A DNA stretch of 64,000 nt from Locusta migratoria (GCA_026315105.1 CM048744.1:657203676-657267675); one strand, 5' to 3'. Positions 23,769 to 35,615 are shown, counted from the first letter of the stretch. Notes: generated by a model not told the origin, from the sequence alone. A program made the numbers and translations.

Positions 23769-24429
23769 GGACCAAGACTACGAATGATATCTCAATGACC
23801 ATCCGTTGATGTTACGATTTGGGGTAAAACCGGTGTTAAAGCAACAACATGGAAATATAACGTGCACCAATAATGAAAAATTCCTTCAATCAGTCTAATA
23901 TTACTGTTGTTCGTGTTTACGAACATAAAAAGTATGAGAAACATAGGTCCGAACAATTCGAAGAGAGAGCAGTCTGTTTGCCCAATTATGATTTGCGCGC
24001 TGTTAGCACTTCATCAAATTGAGGCAATAATAAAAACATTACAGCTCAAGTACGTGAATCTAACAGGTAACAAATCTAGTAACGATAAAGATGAGTAAAT
24101 TGGAGAAACTTTTATGCTATCAGCATTCAGCTAAATAAATTTTCAGTTTTACTCGCATTTCTACATCTACATACATACTCCAAATTCACCGTAAGGTGCA
24201 TGGCAGAGGGTACACTATACCACTACTAGACATTACCTTTTCTCTTCCACTCCCAAATAGAACGAGGTAAAAGAGAATGCCTATATGCCTCCGTACGAGC
24301 CCTAATTTCTCTTATCTTTGTGATCATTACGCGAAATGTAAGTAGGCTACACTCAGCTTCAAATTCCGGCCCTCTGAATTTCCTGAACAGAATTTCTCGA
24401 AAAGAACGTCGAATTTCCTACAGCGATCC

Positions 24430-24987
24430 TCATTTGAGTTCTCGGAGCATTTCTGTGACACTCGCACATTGGTCGAAGCTACCAGTAACAAACCTAGCTG
24501 CTCGCCTCTGAACTGCTTCTATGTGTTCCTTTAAACTGATCTGCTGCGTGTCCCAAACACTTAAGCAATACTCAACACTTGGTAGTACAAGCGTTTTATA
24601 CGCGGTCTGCTTTACAGATAAAGTACAACTTCCCAAAATTCTCCCAATAAACCGAAGTCGGCTGTTCGCCCAGATATTTGAACGACGTGACTGCATCAAG
24701 AAGCTCACTGCTAATGCTGTATTCGAGCATTATGGGATGGTAAGCGCATCACCTTACATTTTTCTACTTAGGAAGTCTTGCAGCCAGTCACAAATCTGTG
24801 AACCTATTCCATACGCCCTTATCTTCTTTAGCAGTATGCACTGTGGCTCCGCGTCAAACGTCTTTTTAAAGTCGAGAAAAACACAAGCTGCCTGTTGCCC
24901 TTCATCCATGGCTCGTAATATGTCATATGAGAAACGATCAAGCTGTGTTTCACATGAACAATGTTTCCTAAACCCGATCTGATTCAT
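24430..24987 (-). pseudogene. CR1-like ORF2 reverse transcriptase remnants lacking catalytic motifs
   Basis: Segment 24754-24987 contains QIGFRKHCSCETQL and FLDFKKTFD, where FDAEP replaces the more usual FDTVP. Segment 24430-24708 begins in the thumb and ends with the CR1/Jockey-type signature VQRRAARFV. The expected PQGS and YADD motifs are missing at the junction, so the copy cannot encode an active polymerase. Confidence 0.75.
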
Positions 24988-25363
24988 ATAAAAAGCTTTT
25001 GCGTCACAAGGAAATTTACTATATTAGAACTGAGAATATGCTCCAAAATTCTACATGAAACTGTCAACGATATTGGCCTGCAATTGCGTGGATCAGTTCT
25101 CTTTCCTTTGTTATTAACGAGAGTCACCTGCGCTTTTTTTCCAATCACTAGGAACTTTGCGCTGAATTAAAGGTTGGCGATAAATGCAAGCTAAGTAAGA
25201 ATACTCTTTGTAAAACCGAACTGGTATTCCGTCCGGACCAGCAGATTTTTTTTGTATTTTTCTCTCTCAGCTTCTTCTCTACACCGAAAATACCTATTAC
25301 TATGTCGTCCTCCACTTCTGAGTCAGAACATTGTTCAAATGATGCTACAATTGTGCGGTCCTC

Positions 25364-25605
25364 CTACGTGATACATTTCTTAAAAGTTAAATTTAGAACT
25401 TCAGCTTTACGTTTGCTTTCTGCTATTACTGCTTCGGAATGATCAACGAGTGACTGAATAGTGGGCTTTGATCCGCTTATCGATTTTACATAGGACCAGA
25501 ATTTTTTCGGGTTCTCGGAAAGATCTTTTGCTAAGGTATGGCTGTGGTAATTATTGTATGCTTCGCGCATCGATCGTTTTATAGACGCATGAATATCTAT
25601 TACCA

Positions 25606-25641
<36 letters not shown>

Positions 25642-26624
25642 TGCTTTCTCAGCAGCTTTCTAACATTATTATTATTCCACGGTGGACCTTTTCCATCCTT
25701 AATCGATTTTCCAGGCACATATTTCTGTAACCCTTTATTTACAATGCATTTTAATTTAGTTCAAAATTCCTCTACATCCATTGTACCGGAACTAAACGAT
25801 GTCCATTCATTTTTTTCATTTTCTAAGTGCGATCCTAACAATTGCTTATACAGACCTAGCCTTCTTGATTTGTTTATAAACCTTGGTCACCATGGACGCT
25901 ATGACGATATCGTGATCACTAATTCCTGTCTCTACACAGACATCGATAATAAGGTCAGGCCAGTTAGTAGGTACATGGTCTAAAATAATTCCATTGCGTG
26001 TGGGTTGCCGATTTAATTGCTCAAGTTTTCGGAGAAAATGCCCAAAATTACTCGCAAGACCGGTTGTCTGCAACGCCGATATGAATCTATAGAGGTCCCA
26101 ATCCATAAAGGTTGACGTCTCCCCCGACTAATATTGCATGGCCCGGATACCTACGCACTTTCTGGCGTAGACTTTCTTTGATTGACACTAAAACTGCCAC
26201 AGCAGCACCGGGGGACCGGTAAAAGCACCCAACTATTTACTTGTCTTAGACGTGTAGTACGTGCCCAGATATCTTAACAGTTACTTTCAACCTCGACCTC
26301 AGTAGGAACAATACCTTTGTCCACGGCGATCAACACTCCTCCTCGAATTGTGTCCAATCTGTCTTTCCAATATACATTCCACGCCTTGCTAAATATTTCT
26401 GAACTTGACACATCATAATTTAGCCAGATTTCGGTTCCTAAAACTATATGAGCCGAATAATTTCCATGCAGCGCGGCAAATTCGGAAACTTGTAATGCTA
26501 ATGTTAATATTTTGATAGTGGAATTTTTGGGCTGATTTCGGACTGAATTCGCTGTCTGAATGTTAACAGGTGAGTGCTCATCAGAGCTAGCGCGTAGCCT
26601 AAAATACCCCCATGTGAACTCCAC
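25364..26624 (-). pseudogene. CR1-like ORF2 endonuclease and linker remnants
   Basis: Segment 26274-26624 reads EFAALHGNYSAHIVLGTEIWLN and GGVLIAVDKGIV, the N-terminal endonuclease core in which the TE of GTEIWL includes a catalytic glutamate. Segment 25846-26106 contains TGISDHDIVIASM, with the SDH catalytic histidine motif. Segment 25364-25606 is the linker. These lie in three frames, so no continuous protein can be made. The nuclease would nick DNA for target-primed reverse transcription. Confidence 0.75.
25606..25641. repeat. TTA microsatellite within the LINE
   Basis: About twelve TTA/ATT triplets lie between linker and endonuclease remnants. They may be an expansion or the tail of an unrecognised insertion. 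Confidence 0.85.
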
Positions 26625-27020
26625 AAGTACTCTGCTACCCGAGTAGCCGCTTCCTTAGTCTAGTGCAACCCTGATCTATCTAGGGGCGTCCTATAATTCG
26701 GCACCCGATAACGCAGATCTGTAGCTCTGCAGCCACGACTGTCACAGAATCTGCGAAGCTTTTGGTTCAGACTCTCCAAACCAAAGGACCCCGATCAACC
26801 CTGTGAACAATGGTACAAATCGACAGCTCTGCTTGCACCCCGTGTGCGAGGGCAGCAGCCTTCATCAATTCCGCCAGCATCCGTAGGGACTGAGGATGAC
26901 CTCAGAACCCAAGAGACAAGCGTCATTGGTGGTGACGTGAGCAGAAACACGCAGGAATAAAAGCTTTCCGAAAGTGGAAGAAGAGATAAGGTAGTGTTAT
27001 GTTGATAAATCATGCAGGAT

Positions 27021-27754
27021 GCAGCACAAATGAACTCTGCCAAGCAGGTGAGCAGAAACCTCATAAAAACAGAAGCACTAGCGAAAATTAAGAAGTTGAT
27101 TGGCAACGAAATTTCACGCAAATTATGATAGCGCTCTGTGCGATGTGACAGCTGCAGAAGCTGTCAGTGACCTTTAGCGTTATTACATCTCTTGCCCACT
27201 AGCTTTACGTATTTGAGCTGTAATATTTTCATTATTTTAGACAGATGTTGCGCTAATCGTACGAAATGCGTAATTAGTCATATAAAACACAATTTTCAGT
27301 AGACAGCTACGTACTCGAATTATTATGTCTGCATCTGTCACTATCGGATGGAATGAAATGTACTACATCACAATGTTAAATCAATGATGCTATGACCTAT
27401 CTAAGGCACATCAAGCCCAAACAACATTAACGAGATCAGTATAGACCAATCGCTTAGTGACACATTAGATTCATCTGATAACTGATGGTGAGTGAATTAT
27501 AATGAGATTCTCATTTGATTTGCTGCAACATATTAGCACTATTTAACTACGCAGTTTCACTGCACCATTTACATCGGCTAATTTTAGATAATTTCCTAGT
27601 GTTCAGAATGATTTAACAATATTTCTATTTAACAATAATTATTTCTTTTTGTCGTAAAGTAGAAGTAGCACAGGGTCTAAATACGTACACTTTACGGAAA
27701 TAATAATAATATCTAATTTCCTGATGACACACATTATAAAGCGGCTTGGGTGAA
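27021..27754. other. Unassigned AT-rich region
   Basis: No gene or known repeat was recognised. It separates the minus-strand CR1-like LINE from the plus-strand RTE copy. Confidence 0.4.
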
Positions 27755-28612
27755 AAAAATTAAGTCGGAACTCATCAAATACAGTGGAATGTCATGTCTT
27801 AAATTGTAATACAGGGTAACAAATGGCGGGAGTTGCGACACTTTCCGTCTCACTGGACGAAAGCGGTAATCACGCCATTTTCAAGCGTGGTAACAGAAAA
27901 GATACCACAAAGGTATCTCTATAATACCGTTGCGAGGAAAGTCTTCACAGGTACTGATGAAAGGAATGTACAGGTATTAATGGAACACAAGTGTGGGTTT
28001 TGGCTTCTTAGAGGTTGTCAGGACGAGGTCTTTACGTTATGACAGATAATGGAGTGGAACAGGGAATTGTATTCATGTTTTATAGATCTAGAAAACGCTT
28101 CTGACTGTGTGCCTAGGACGAATCTATTGTAACCGCTACATGATTTTGGAATAGGATGCAAATTCTGCAGGCAATTAGAACTCTTTAGGTATATAGGTAC
28201 CAGTTATATTAGACGGTAAACTGAGTTCATGGTTTTTGTGGTAAGACAAGGCTGTAATCTGTCACCACTGTTGTTCATATTATTTATGGATCACATGTTA
28301 AAAACGATAGACTGGCAGGATGAGATTAAAGTGGGTGGAAAATGGGAATGAGCCTCACAGAAGTATCAGAGTGAACAGGCTTAGATAATGGGATCATTTT
28401 ACATGCATGGGAGAAGGGAGGTTACCCAAGAGACTCATCGGTGCGGCAGTAGATGGTAGGAGAGGTAGACCAAGAAGAAAATACTTGGATTCGGTTGACA
28501 ATGATTTTGATGTAACGGGCTTAACATCATAACATTGAATAGAGGACCATAGAGAAATTTTATAAAGGCTACTAAGCTCTAGACAGAACGTTGAAACGCA
28601 TAATCAATCTTA
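27755..28612 (+). mobile_element. RTE-type LINE, second copy with internal deletion
   Basis: Broken plus-strand frames match the reverse transcriptase at 20718-21863: HFPSHWTKAVITPF, HKCGFWLLRGCQDEVFTL and FIDLENASDCVPR (motif A with N and S changes). They are followed by RQGCNLSPLLFILFMDHML, then an abrupt join near 28340-28380 to the C-terminal GEGRLPKRLIGAAVDG and GRPRRKYLD. The segment between, including the YADD box, is gone. It ends around ACATTGAATAGAGGACC and TGATTATGATCAC. It is a dead relative of the 20340-23850 element. Confidence 0.8.
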
Positions 28613-28867
28613 AATGATTATGATCACATATTATTATTTTCTTCAAGGCACAGGATGCTAGTATATTTTCTGCCCTGTCAAAGCATTGACCCTTGTAAAT
28701 TACAATATCCTTTTAAGTAGATTAGAATATTAGGACATAAGAGGAAATGCTTCAAAATAATGTTTCCAAATCTGTAACAGAAAACATAGCGTATCAGTAA
28801 CAAAGAGAAGGTGTCTTAAGCTATCATAAATAATTCAACTGCATAGAAATAACGTGCTGTTATACAG

Positions 28868-29230
28868 TGTCCCATCTTAGGTTATTCTTGTGAGTATTCA
28901 GAACCTGTTATCAGTTACCAGATACCAAGGTTATTTTGTTTGAAGATGATACAAATATTGCAATTAATAGTAAATCAGGTATACCCTCAGGAATGTTGCA
29001 TAATATATTTTGCATGGAGTGAATTCTCCCTTATCAAATCATTAAAAATATTCTACCTGCAGTTTACAAAATTTAAATCGAATCTTTTAAGTGTATACCT
29101 AAAATATGACGACAAGCAAAGAGAAGAAGTTGACAGTGTTAAATTCTTGCGATTAAAGCTTCGTAACAAACTTAACTTGGGGGTAGGAACCCACAAAACT
29201 GCTGAAGTGCATAACTCTATTTTCTATAGG
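28868..29230 (+). pseudogene. LINE reverse transcriptase relic, another family
   Basis: The frame at 28940-29239 is preceded by FEDDTNIAINSKSG in another frame, resembling motif C (F/Y-A-D-D) with E for A. It ends VDSVKFLRLKLRNKLNLG, resembling motif E and beyond. GTGTCCCATC at about 28868 would correspond to motif B. Neither CR1- nor RTE-type signatures are clear. Confidence 0.5.
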
Positions 29231-31641
29231 AATGTGTAGGTGATATTCAATGGAAAACGTTAGTGTACTGTACTTAATTTCATTCCATACTGTCATACAC
29301 GTTTAATTTTTTGGGTGATTCATCGTGCTAAGATAACGTATTCTGAGACTCATAACGGTAATACGAATTATTATTGTGTGATCTCAAAAACGTCTTGCAA
29401 AAGGTTGTTTAAGGAATTGGCGATACTACATACTGTTTTCATTTTATATTTTTATTAGTGAAATACATACAATTCAGTTTATGAATTCAATTACAAGACT
29501 TGTAGTATGTTCCTTAGTAATATTCACGCAGATTTAAAATAATAAAGGAGTCCAAAGTTAAAAAAGTACCGTAATGATATTGTTCATTTGCTTCCCAGAC
29601 TGCTGTGGTTCTGATACTATGGTAAACTTACCTGATTTTGAATTCAAGGAAAACGGCGACGTTTCACCTTCTTGACTAAGTGCGCATGTAGGAGCCTCTT
29701 TGTGCTGCAGTTTTGTATGGTAGGCATATTGCACAGTGTGCTAGCCAAAACTAATTATATGAACACACCTTGCTGCTATGCAGTTACAGATTCAATGAAT
29801 AAAAAAATAAAAAATATTGTCTCTATAGGAAAATACAAATACGAATATTCATATTGAAATTAAATCTGGCGTTTGACTAATGCAACTGTAATGCTATATT
29901 CAAAACCAATCACTAATCAATGTTGACGTAAATCTACTACAACTTTCTTCTATTCTTCCCTCTCCTCCTTGTAATCCATTTATCAGAAATCCACCCTCCC
30001 CCCCCCCGCCCCAGCTGTATCCACAATCAGTCTCTTCCTTTCCCCTCTCTAGACCCATGTTTTTCCTCCACTATCCCTCTCTGTCCATTTTTTCCTCAGT
30101 TTAGCTCTTCCTGGATTATCTCTCTCTTTCTTCATCTGCTCCTCCCCCATCTACCTGCATCTCCTTTTCCTTCTCCTCCTACTACTACTACTGTAACGCC
30201 TCCACCAACATCACAACATCCTTTTCCTTCAACCAACCTCCCTGTGCATTTACTACTACTTCTTTCACGAACGATAGAATTACATGGGTGGAGATGGTCG
30301 TCCGCTGAAACTAAAGAGCCACACTGGGTAATAGGAAGCAGGTGGTGTCGGTTCAGGTAGCGTGATGTGGGAAGGCTTCTACAGATTGGGGTAAAAGCCA
30401 GTGAAAAGGATGACGTTGTAGATGGAGCGTGTTGAGGAAGAGGAGAACAAGGATATTGGTTAAGGTGACTTACGTGACTCGATTTTGCCCGAGGTGTGTA
30501 TTGCATTTTGTGCGAAGTTTTATGTCACTTGTGGTAATTGGTGTGTTGAGCTTGGGAAAGGAGGAGGAGGTGTGGCGGAGTCTCGTTCCAACTACTGGAA
30601 GCTGGTATCGAGAAGATATCACAGAGGAATGATGCGATGTAGTTCGCCTTACTGACTTTATTGGACGTTTTTGACGGAGGAGCGGATATTGGGGGATAGG
30701 TTTGCCATTAGTAAGGTGGTGAAAGGCGTTCCAATCCTTGTAGGGGCGCACGGGAGGCGGACGTTATGCCGTGCACATGACACTGCAGTCCTACACTCAG
30801 AGTTCTAAGACCGGACTGTATTGAGGTCAATGCTATTATCTACAAACATACATTCATTACACTGCCCATACCATATGCTGTTTCACTCGTGTGACTGAGG
30901 TCAGAATTTGGCACTCGCTGACGTCATTCTTCTTAAGGTCACGTAATCAAATTACTTGTTTACAGTCATAAGATATGGTAACACACTATTATAAATACGT
31001 CTCCCTTAATGTTTGGAGGAAATGTTCAAAACATGCATCGTGTTTCGTTGTATTCTTTCGATCATGTTTCGAAAAGTTTGTGACCGTAGAAAAACGGTGT
31101 CAGGTTTCAATAATAGATGCGACTATGGCATTTTAGTCAATAGCTCAATCTGTATTATTTTTCAATAAATGATACCTCGGACAAGTTTTATACAATTTCA
31201 TCTTTGCCATTGTCAAAGTAATACTACTGTCATCTTATGGCTACTATAAATCATTTTAAAAAGGTTATCTCAGTTTTTATTCCTTACAATGTAAGTTTTG
31301 ACAATGATATTGTTCCTTTAAGAACCAAAGGAGTAACGTAAAATTATTAAGTGCGACTTGCGACTGTTTGTCAAGAATAACAATTTTCTTTTCAATATTT
31401 CCGTATATAATTAATTATTTTCAGTAGCTAATCTGAATTAGCGTAGTTCTTACACTTTCTATGACTTTTCCGAATATCTAACGATACATCGCGTCTTACA
31501 GTTTCTACAAATCAACTACAATAGTTGTTAGCTTGCCGCACGTTCAAATGACTTTAAGAAATTTTGATGGAGTGTTATCATTGCTTTATTCGGTATAAAT
31601 TCTTCCAGAGCGATTTTATATTCCAATACTTTCCAGTCGCA
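29231..31641. other. Unassigned region with a pyrimidine-rich block
   Basis: Positions about 29940-30190 are strongly pyrimidine-rich, with C runs near 29995-30010. The minus-strand frames 30132-30506 and 30470-30751 follow one another in different phases and have Ser/Thr/Arg-rich products without a recognised domain. They could be a relic of an unrecognised element. The rest is AT-rich and featureless. Confidence 0.3.
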
Positions 31642-31651
31642 TCATGCCCAT

Positions 31652-31850
31652 AGCCGCGATGGAGTAGCCGAGCGGTCTAAAGCACCTCGCTGCGGAGCGC
31701 GCGGTTGTTCGCCGTGGAGGTTCTAGTCCTCCCTGGGGCATGGGTGTGTTTGTCCGTAGGTTAGTTTACCTAGGTTTAAGTAGTTTGTAAGCTACGGACT
31801 GATGACCACGCAGTTTGGTCCGATAGATTTACAAACATTTGAACATTTTT
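31652..31850 (+). mobile_element. SINE family B (tRNA-like head)
   Basis: The head has A box TAGCCGAGCGG and a B box GAGGTTCTAGTCC. The tail contains TAAGTAGTTTGTAAGCTACG and GACTGATGACCACGCAG and ends ACAAACATTTGAAC. A near-exact duplication, TCATGCCCAT/TCATGCGCAT, flanks it at 31642-31651 and 31851-31860. Confidence 0.85.
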
Positions 31851-31860
31851 TCATGCGCAT

Positions 31861-32599
31861 GCACCTATCTGTTCTATCCTGTGCGTTTAACTCTGGCAAA
31901 CCCATTGCACTGTTAACCCCATCACCCTTCCATTTTACACTGTTCAGTATCCGTTAGGAACACAGCAGGGCGCATCTCATATCTTGTTAGTGTAACCGGC
32001 TTCTGATTAGAAGCGATCAAAAGTAATTAGATTTGTCTGTGCGCCTTGTTCTTTCAGTTTGTAAATTTATTTCGTGGTCGCGTGTTTAATAGACTCAAAA
32101 TCGCATTTAAGTGACAGTGAAGTCTTCCTGTGAATGAATCGCGACAGTCGTTTGCCTTTATATCTCGTAACTGTGATCAGTTGCTGACTTGACTTTTCTA
32201 TGCGATTCTTCCTTAAGTTTCTTAAATGTATCATGCTGTCGTAGTTATATTAAGTTCAGATTAAATATCTGGTTCCGTACTTTTCCGTCGTCGTCTCTGT
32301 TTAACTTAGTTGTTCACTGTCGAGTCTGCATCGCGCCTTCTTGCTAGTTTTATTTCTCTAAGTACTGTAGTCATAGATAGGGACTGTGGCTGACTGATGC
32401 GTGTAGATGCCAAATGAATTAGTGTCACTTCGCTCACAGGTTCAGGCTGCGTTGACCTTGGTTGCAAAGCTAAATATTGCTGTCTAGGGATGAAATACTT
32501 CCCGGGGGACGCATCGCGAGGCTCCTCCGGTTAGTCTCACAAACGCGTTAGAGACTATGTCTCAGTCAGATGGTGTCGCTTATCCTGTGATCACCTCCC
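31861..32599. other. Unassigned, possibly LINE 5' UTR
   Basis: This stretch lies directly upstream of the ORF1 remnant of the LINE at 32600-34505 and might be its 5' UTR or promoter. No motif proves it, and the 5' end of the element is not defined. Confidence 0.25.
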
Positions 32600-32759
32600 A
32601 GCCTGCAAGATATGGGCTACCTTGTAGTTGGGTTACCTTGTAACTGGGAGCACCAACGTTAGGCGAGTAATGAGCCCCCTAGGGATATGGCTACTAAGGA
32701 GAGGAAGAAAGCAATGTGCACTCCATGTGCATACTGAGTCGAGTCATTTCTGATGTGGT

Positions 32760-33035
32760 ACGGGTCGTTCCAGATGCCACGAAGGGTACGAAGTGTAGCC
32801 AATAGCTGGTGGTGGTTCGTGTCGGTACAAATGATATATGCCGCTTTCAATCGTAAGAGATTCTTCCTGGGTTTGAGTGACTATCGGAAGTGATTATTAC
32901 CGCCAGTCTGGCTTGCAAGATGAAGGCAGAGCTCACCATCAGCAGCATAGTTGACAGGACCGACTGCAGACCTCTGGTACAGAACCGAGTGGAAGGTCTG
33001 AATCAGAGGCTCAGATAATTTTGCGACCGTATATG
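32760..33035 (+). pseudogene. LINE ORF1 remnant with SGNH-hydrolase-like block
   Basis: Within a broken frame VGTND (32821-32835) follows a run of hydrophobic residues, as in block III (GxND) of SGNH/GDSL hydrolases. Esterase domains of that fold are known in ORF1 proteins of CR1-group LINEs, where the precise role is not settled. Downstream RVEGLNQRLR matches the (-) copy, which reads GLNQKLRRFCDSRG. A stop follows closely after the GTND box. Confidence 0.55.
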
Positions 33036-33246
33036 CAAAGTCACAGGCCTATATTATTCGCAACGGTTTGCAACAAGATTTTAGAACATATACTTTCCTC
33101 AAACATTATGTACTACTTCGAAGAGAATGGCCTATTGATCCATAGTCAACACGGGTTCTGAAGGTACTGTTCTTGTGAAACACAAGTAGCTCTTTACTCG
33201 CATGAATCGCTGAGTGCTATCTGCTATCGACAAGTAATCTCAAATC

Positions 33247-33448
33247 ACCGGCCGCAGTGGCCGAGCGGTCTGTGGCGCGCCAGTCACGTTCTGCACGGCC
33301 ACTACGGTCGCGGGTTCGAAGCCCCCTTCGGGCATGGATATTTGTGCTGTCTTGAGTATAAGGTAGTTCATAAGTAGTTTGTATGTTTAGGGAGTGATGA
33401 CCCCGTAGTTAAGTCCCATAAGTTCTACAAACATTTGAACATTTTTGG
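33247..33448 (+). mobile_element. SINE family A inside the CR1-like LINE
   Basis: A full copy with B box GGGTTCGAAGCC, flanked by the exact 10-bp duplication ATCTCAAATC at 33237-33246 and 33449-33458. It splits reverse transcriptase coding just before motif A. Confidence 0.92.
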
Positions 33449-33527
33449 ATCTCAAATCGATTCAATATTTCTAGATTTCCGGAAGGCTTTTAACACTGTA
33501 CCTCAAAACGTTTTCTAAACAAATTGC

Positions 33528-33824
33528 GTGCATATGGAATATCGCCAGAATTGTGCAAATTTTATACGCGATTACCTGTCGGATGAGGCACAGTACGTAG
33601 TGAAACAAAGTAATATCTGCCGTTCCTCAGGAAGTGTTGTAGAGCCCCTATTGCTCCTCATCTCTTTAAACGATTTAGGAGACAAACTACGTAGTTCTCT
33701 TAGGGTGTTTCCAGATGATGCTGTCATTTATCGGTTAGTAAAGTCACCAGAAGATCAAAACAAACTGCAAAATTCTTTGGCTATCTGCATGGTGCAAAAC
33801 TTGGCAGTTGACCCTAAGCAATGA
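33528..33824 (+). pseudogene. CR1-like reverse transcriptase palm fragment (motif C read FPDD)
   Basis: The 98-codon frame contains SGSVVEPLLLLISLNDLGDKL, corresponding to motif B and after with the PQGS box degraded, and RVFPDDAVIYR in place of the usual YADD or FADD. The two aspartates survive. Surrounding frames continue the homology in other phases, so the gene is broken. Confidence 0.7.
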
Positions 33825-34505
33825 AAACTGTGAAGTTATCCACTTGAGCACTAAAAGAAATCAGTTAAATTTCCTATACACAATAAATTAGCCAAATATG
33901 AATTCAACTTAGTGCCTAAGAATTTCAGTTAAGAACAGCTAAAACTGGAAAGAACACACAGAAAACATTGTAGGCGAGGCTAACCAAAGGTTGAATTTCA
34001 TTGATAGAACACTTAGAAGATGCAACAGTTCTGCTAAAGGAACAGCCTGCACTACGTTTGTCCTTCCTGTTTTGGAGTATTGCTCCACTGTGTCGGATCC
34101 CCACAGACTAGGACTGACAGATGACATACAGTTCAGAGAAGGGCAGCTCGTTTTGTATTAACGCGATATACGAGCAGAGAGTGTCACAAAAATGATGTAC
34201 GTGTCGGAGTGGAAATCATTAAAAGGAAGGGGTTACTCGATGCGGCGAGGCCTGATTGCTAAATTTGTCACCAACTTCCTCTTCCGGATGAGAACGTATT
34301 TTGTTGGAACCCGCCTACATAGGGTGACATGATAATCATAATAAACTAAGAGAAATCAGATCAAAAACGGAAAGATTTTATTGGTTTTTGTAGCAGCGAA
34401 TTATTACAGAACTGTACGCAAGAGAAAAGAAATAAACGCGGTTCGATGAAGCATCCTCCATGCTTTTAAATGTGATTAGTGGAGTATTCGCGTAGATGTA
34501 TACTA

Positions 34506-35375
34506 ACTTCACGGAAGGATTTTTTAAAATTTTATGTATGCTGAATCAGTTCTTCCGGCGATTATTTATTTTCGCCAGATACAGCAGAGTGATATAACAA
34601 CGGTGAACTGAATACTGAGTGCAACTGAGTCCCTTCCCCGGTTACACAGAGGGAAACTGCCCTGTAAGCGGACTCGTTGTCAATCAGTTCGACATTTGCA
34701 GCACGAGAAAGACCGCGGGAAGCGGTAATGGTCTCGCTTAATGTATCGCCGCTTCACTCTCAGCGGAAAACTTGTGTCCGGCTTTTAGGGACGCTGCTGT
34801 TCACATTCCGCTTTTTCTGGATAAGGGTGCGCTGTTTCAATCACCGCTCTCACACAATGGCAAAGAGAGCTTCAGTGTTGTTCAATAATTAGAGGTGAAA
34901 CAGCGCCATTTGTCACTGTCAGGCTAACAATTTATCTAACACGCTGAATAACTTGAGCTGAAAGGTACTCTTCATCGTACAGCCTTCGTTCTGCTTCCAG
35001 TTCTGTAATGCTTTCTGTATATTTATTTCTAGTCAACACTATTCACTGCAGACCAATGGCGTTTATGCATGGTAGTAGCCTTGAGTCTCACATTGTGATC
35101 TAGGGTGGTTTGTTCTGTGTTCGTGGCAGAAGGTAAGTGTAACGAGAAAAATTCAGGGAAATACGGAGCACAAAACACTCCTAGAAAAGCTACAAACTCT
35201 GTGACTTACGAGCATTGCCGGAAACTGTAACCTTAGGCTGTGTTCACAGAGGCACCGACAGACCGTCGTCAAACGCCGTCGAACAAGTTCGACTGAAAAC
35301 ATCGACCGAAAGAAAGGTCACACTGTATCCGATATAGTTTGTTACTTCGTTGGGATAACAAGAAGGTTAGGTTAG
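34506..35375. other. Unassigned region
   Basis: No gene or repeat was recognised. About 34620-34880 is moderately GC-rich and has one 71-codon frame with no domain. Confidence 0.35.
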
Positions 35376-35385
35376 AATCTATTCT

Positions 35386-35588
35386 TTTCAAATTCAAATG
35401 TTCAAATGTTTGTAAATCTATCGGACCAAACTGCGTGGTCATCAGTCCGTAGCTTACAAACTACTTAAACTAAACTAACCTAAGGACAACACACACACCC
35501 ATGCCCCAGGAGGACTCGAACCTCCACGGCGAGCAACCGCGCGCTTCGCAGCGAGGCGCTTTAGTCCGCCCGGCTACTCTACCGCGGC
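35386..35588 (-). mobile_element. SINE family B with exact duplication
   Basis: The minus-strand copy has the head TAGCCGGGCGG, B box GAGGTTCGAGTCC and the common tail. It is flanked by the exact 10-bp duplication AATCTATTCT at 35376-35385 and 35589-35598. It lies 27 bases from the Tc1-like element. Confidence 0.92.
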
Positions 35589-35615
35589 AATCTATTCTGT
35601 TACTGAAATATATTA

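Larger units (their letters stand above)
20340..23850 (-). mobile_element. RTE-type LINE, nearly full length, with SINE insertion
   Basis: From the 5' side (right) to the 3' side (left) the minus strand encodes an apurinic-type endonuclease, a linker, a reverse transcriptase and a short C-terminal region. It ends in an ATG/CAT microsatellite tail at 20352-20384. Single-ORF endonuclease-RT architecture, the RLRWWGHV plus RGRPRRKYL C-terminal signature and a simple-repeat tail are typical of the RTE group. Visible breaks are two in-frame stops near 20718 and 21885, one stop near 22712, one frame change near 22170, and a 203-bp SINE with an 11-bp duplication. A deleted second copy lies at 27755-28612. 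The 5' boundary is approximate. Confidence 0.85.
24160..27020 (-). mobile_element. CR1/Jockey-like LINE with ORF1 and ORF2 remnants
   Basis: The 3' end is at 24160 (TCTACATCTACATACATAC). Going leftward from the 5' side are an ORF1 remnant with an SGNH-esterase-like block (TTND at 26922-26933), endonuclease remnants (26274-26624 and 25846-26106), a linker with KFWSYVKSISGSKP, reverse transcriptase motif A (FLDFKKTFD, 24754-24987), and the C-terminal LPSVEYCLSVWD...VQRRAARFVTG. The palm motifs B and C are absent between 24708 and 24754, so a deletion has removed the catalytic core. A TTA microsatellite interrupts at 25606-25641. Frames are shifted many times. Confidence 0.75.
32600..34505 (+). 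mobile_element. CR1-like LINE with SGNH-type ORF1 fused by deletion to ORF2
   Basis: The left part carries VVVRVGTND (GTND at 32824-32835) and, further on, ELTISSIVDRTDCRPLVQN and VEGLNQRLR, homologous to the ORF1 remnant of the minus-strand copy. Near 33045 it jumps to reverse transcriptase sequence (EENGLLIHSQHGF, then FLDFRKAFNTVPQ), so the endonuclease has been deleted. After a SINE at 33247-33448 the frame at 33528-33824 contains a motif C read as FPDD. The 3' end is GGAGTATTCGCGTAGATGTA. Many stops are present. Confidence 0.72.

Noticed and set aside
30132..30751. Pair of minus-strand frames as a spliced gene or gag relic
   Set aside because: They lie in different phases over compositionally biased DNA, with no zinc knuckle or other motif. 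They are left unassigned.
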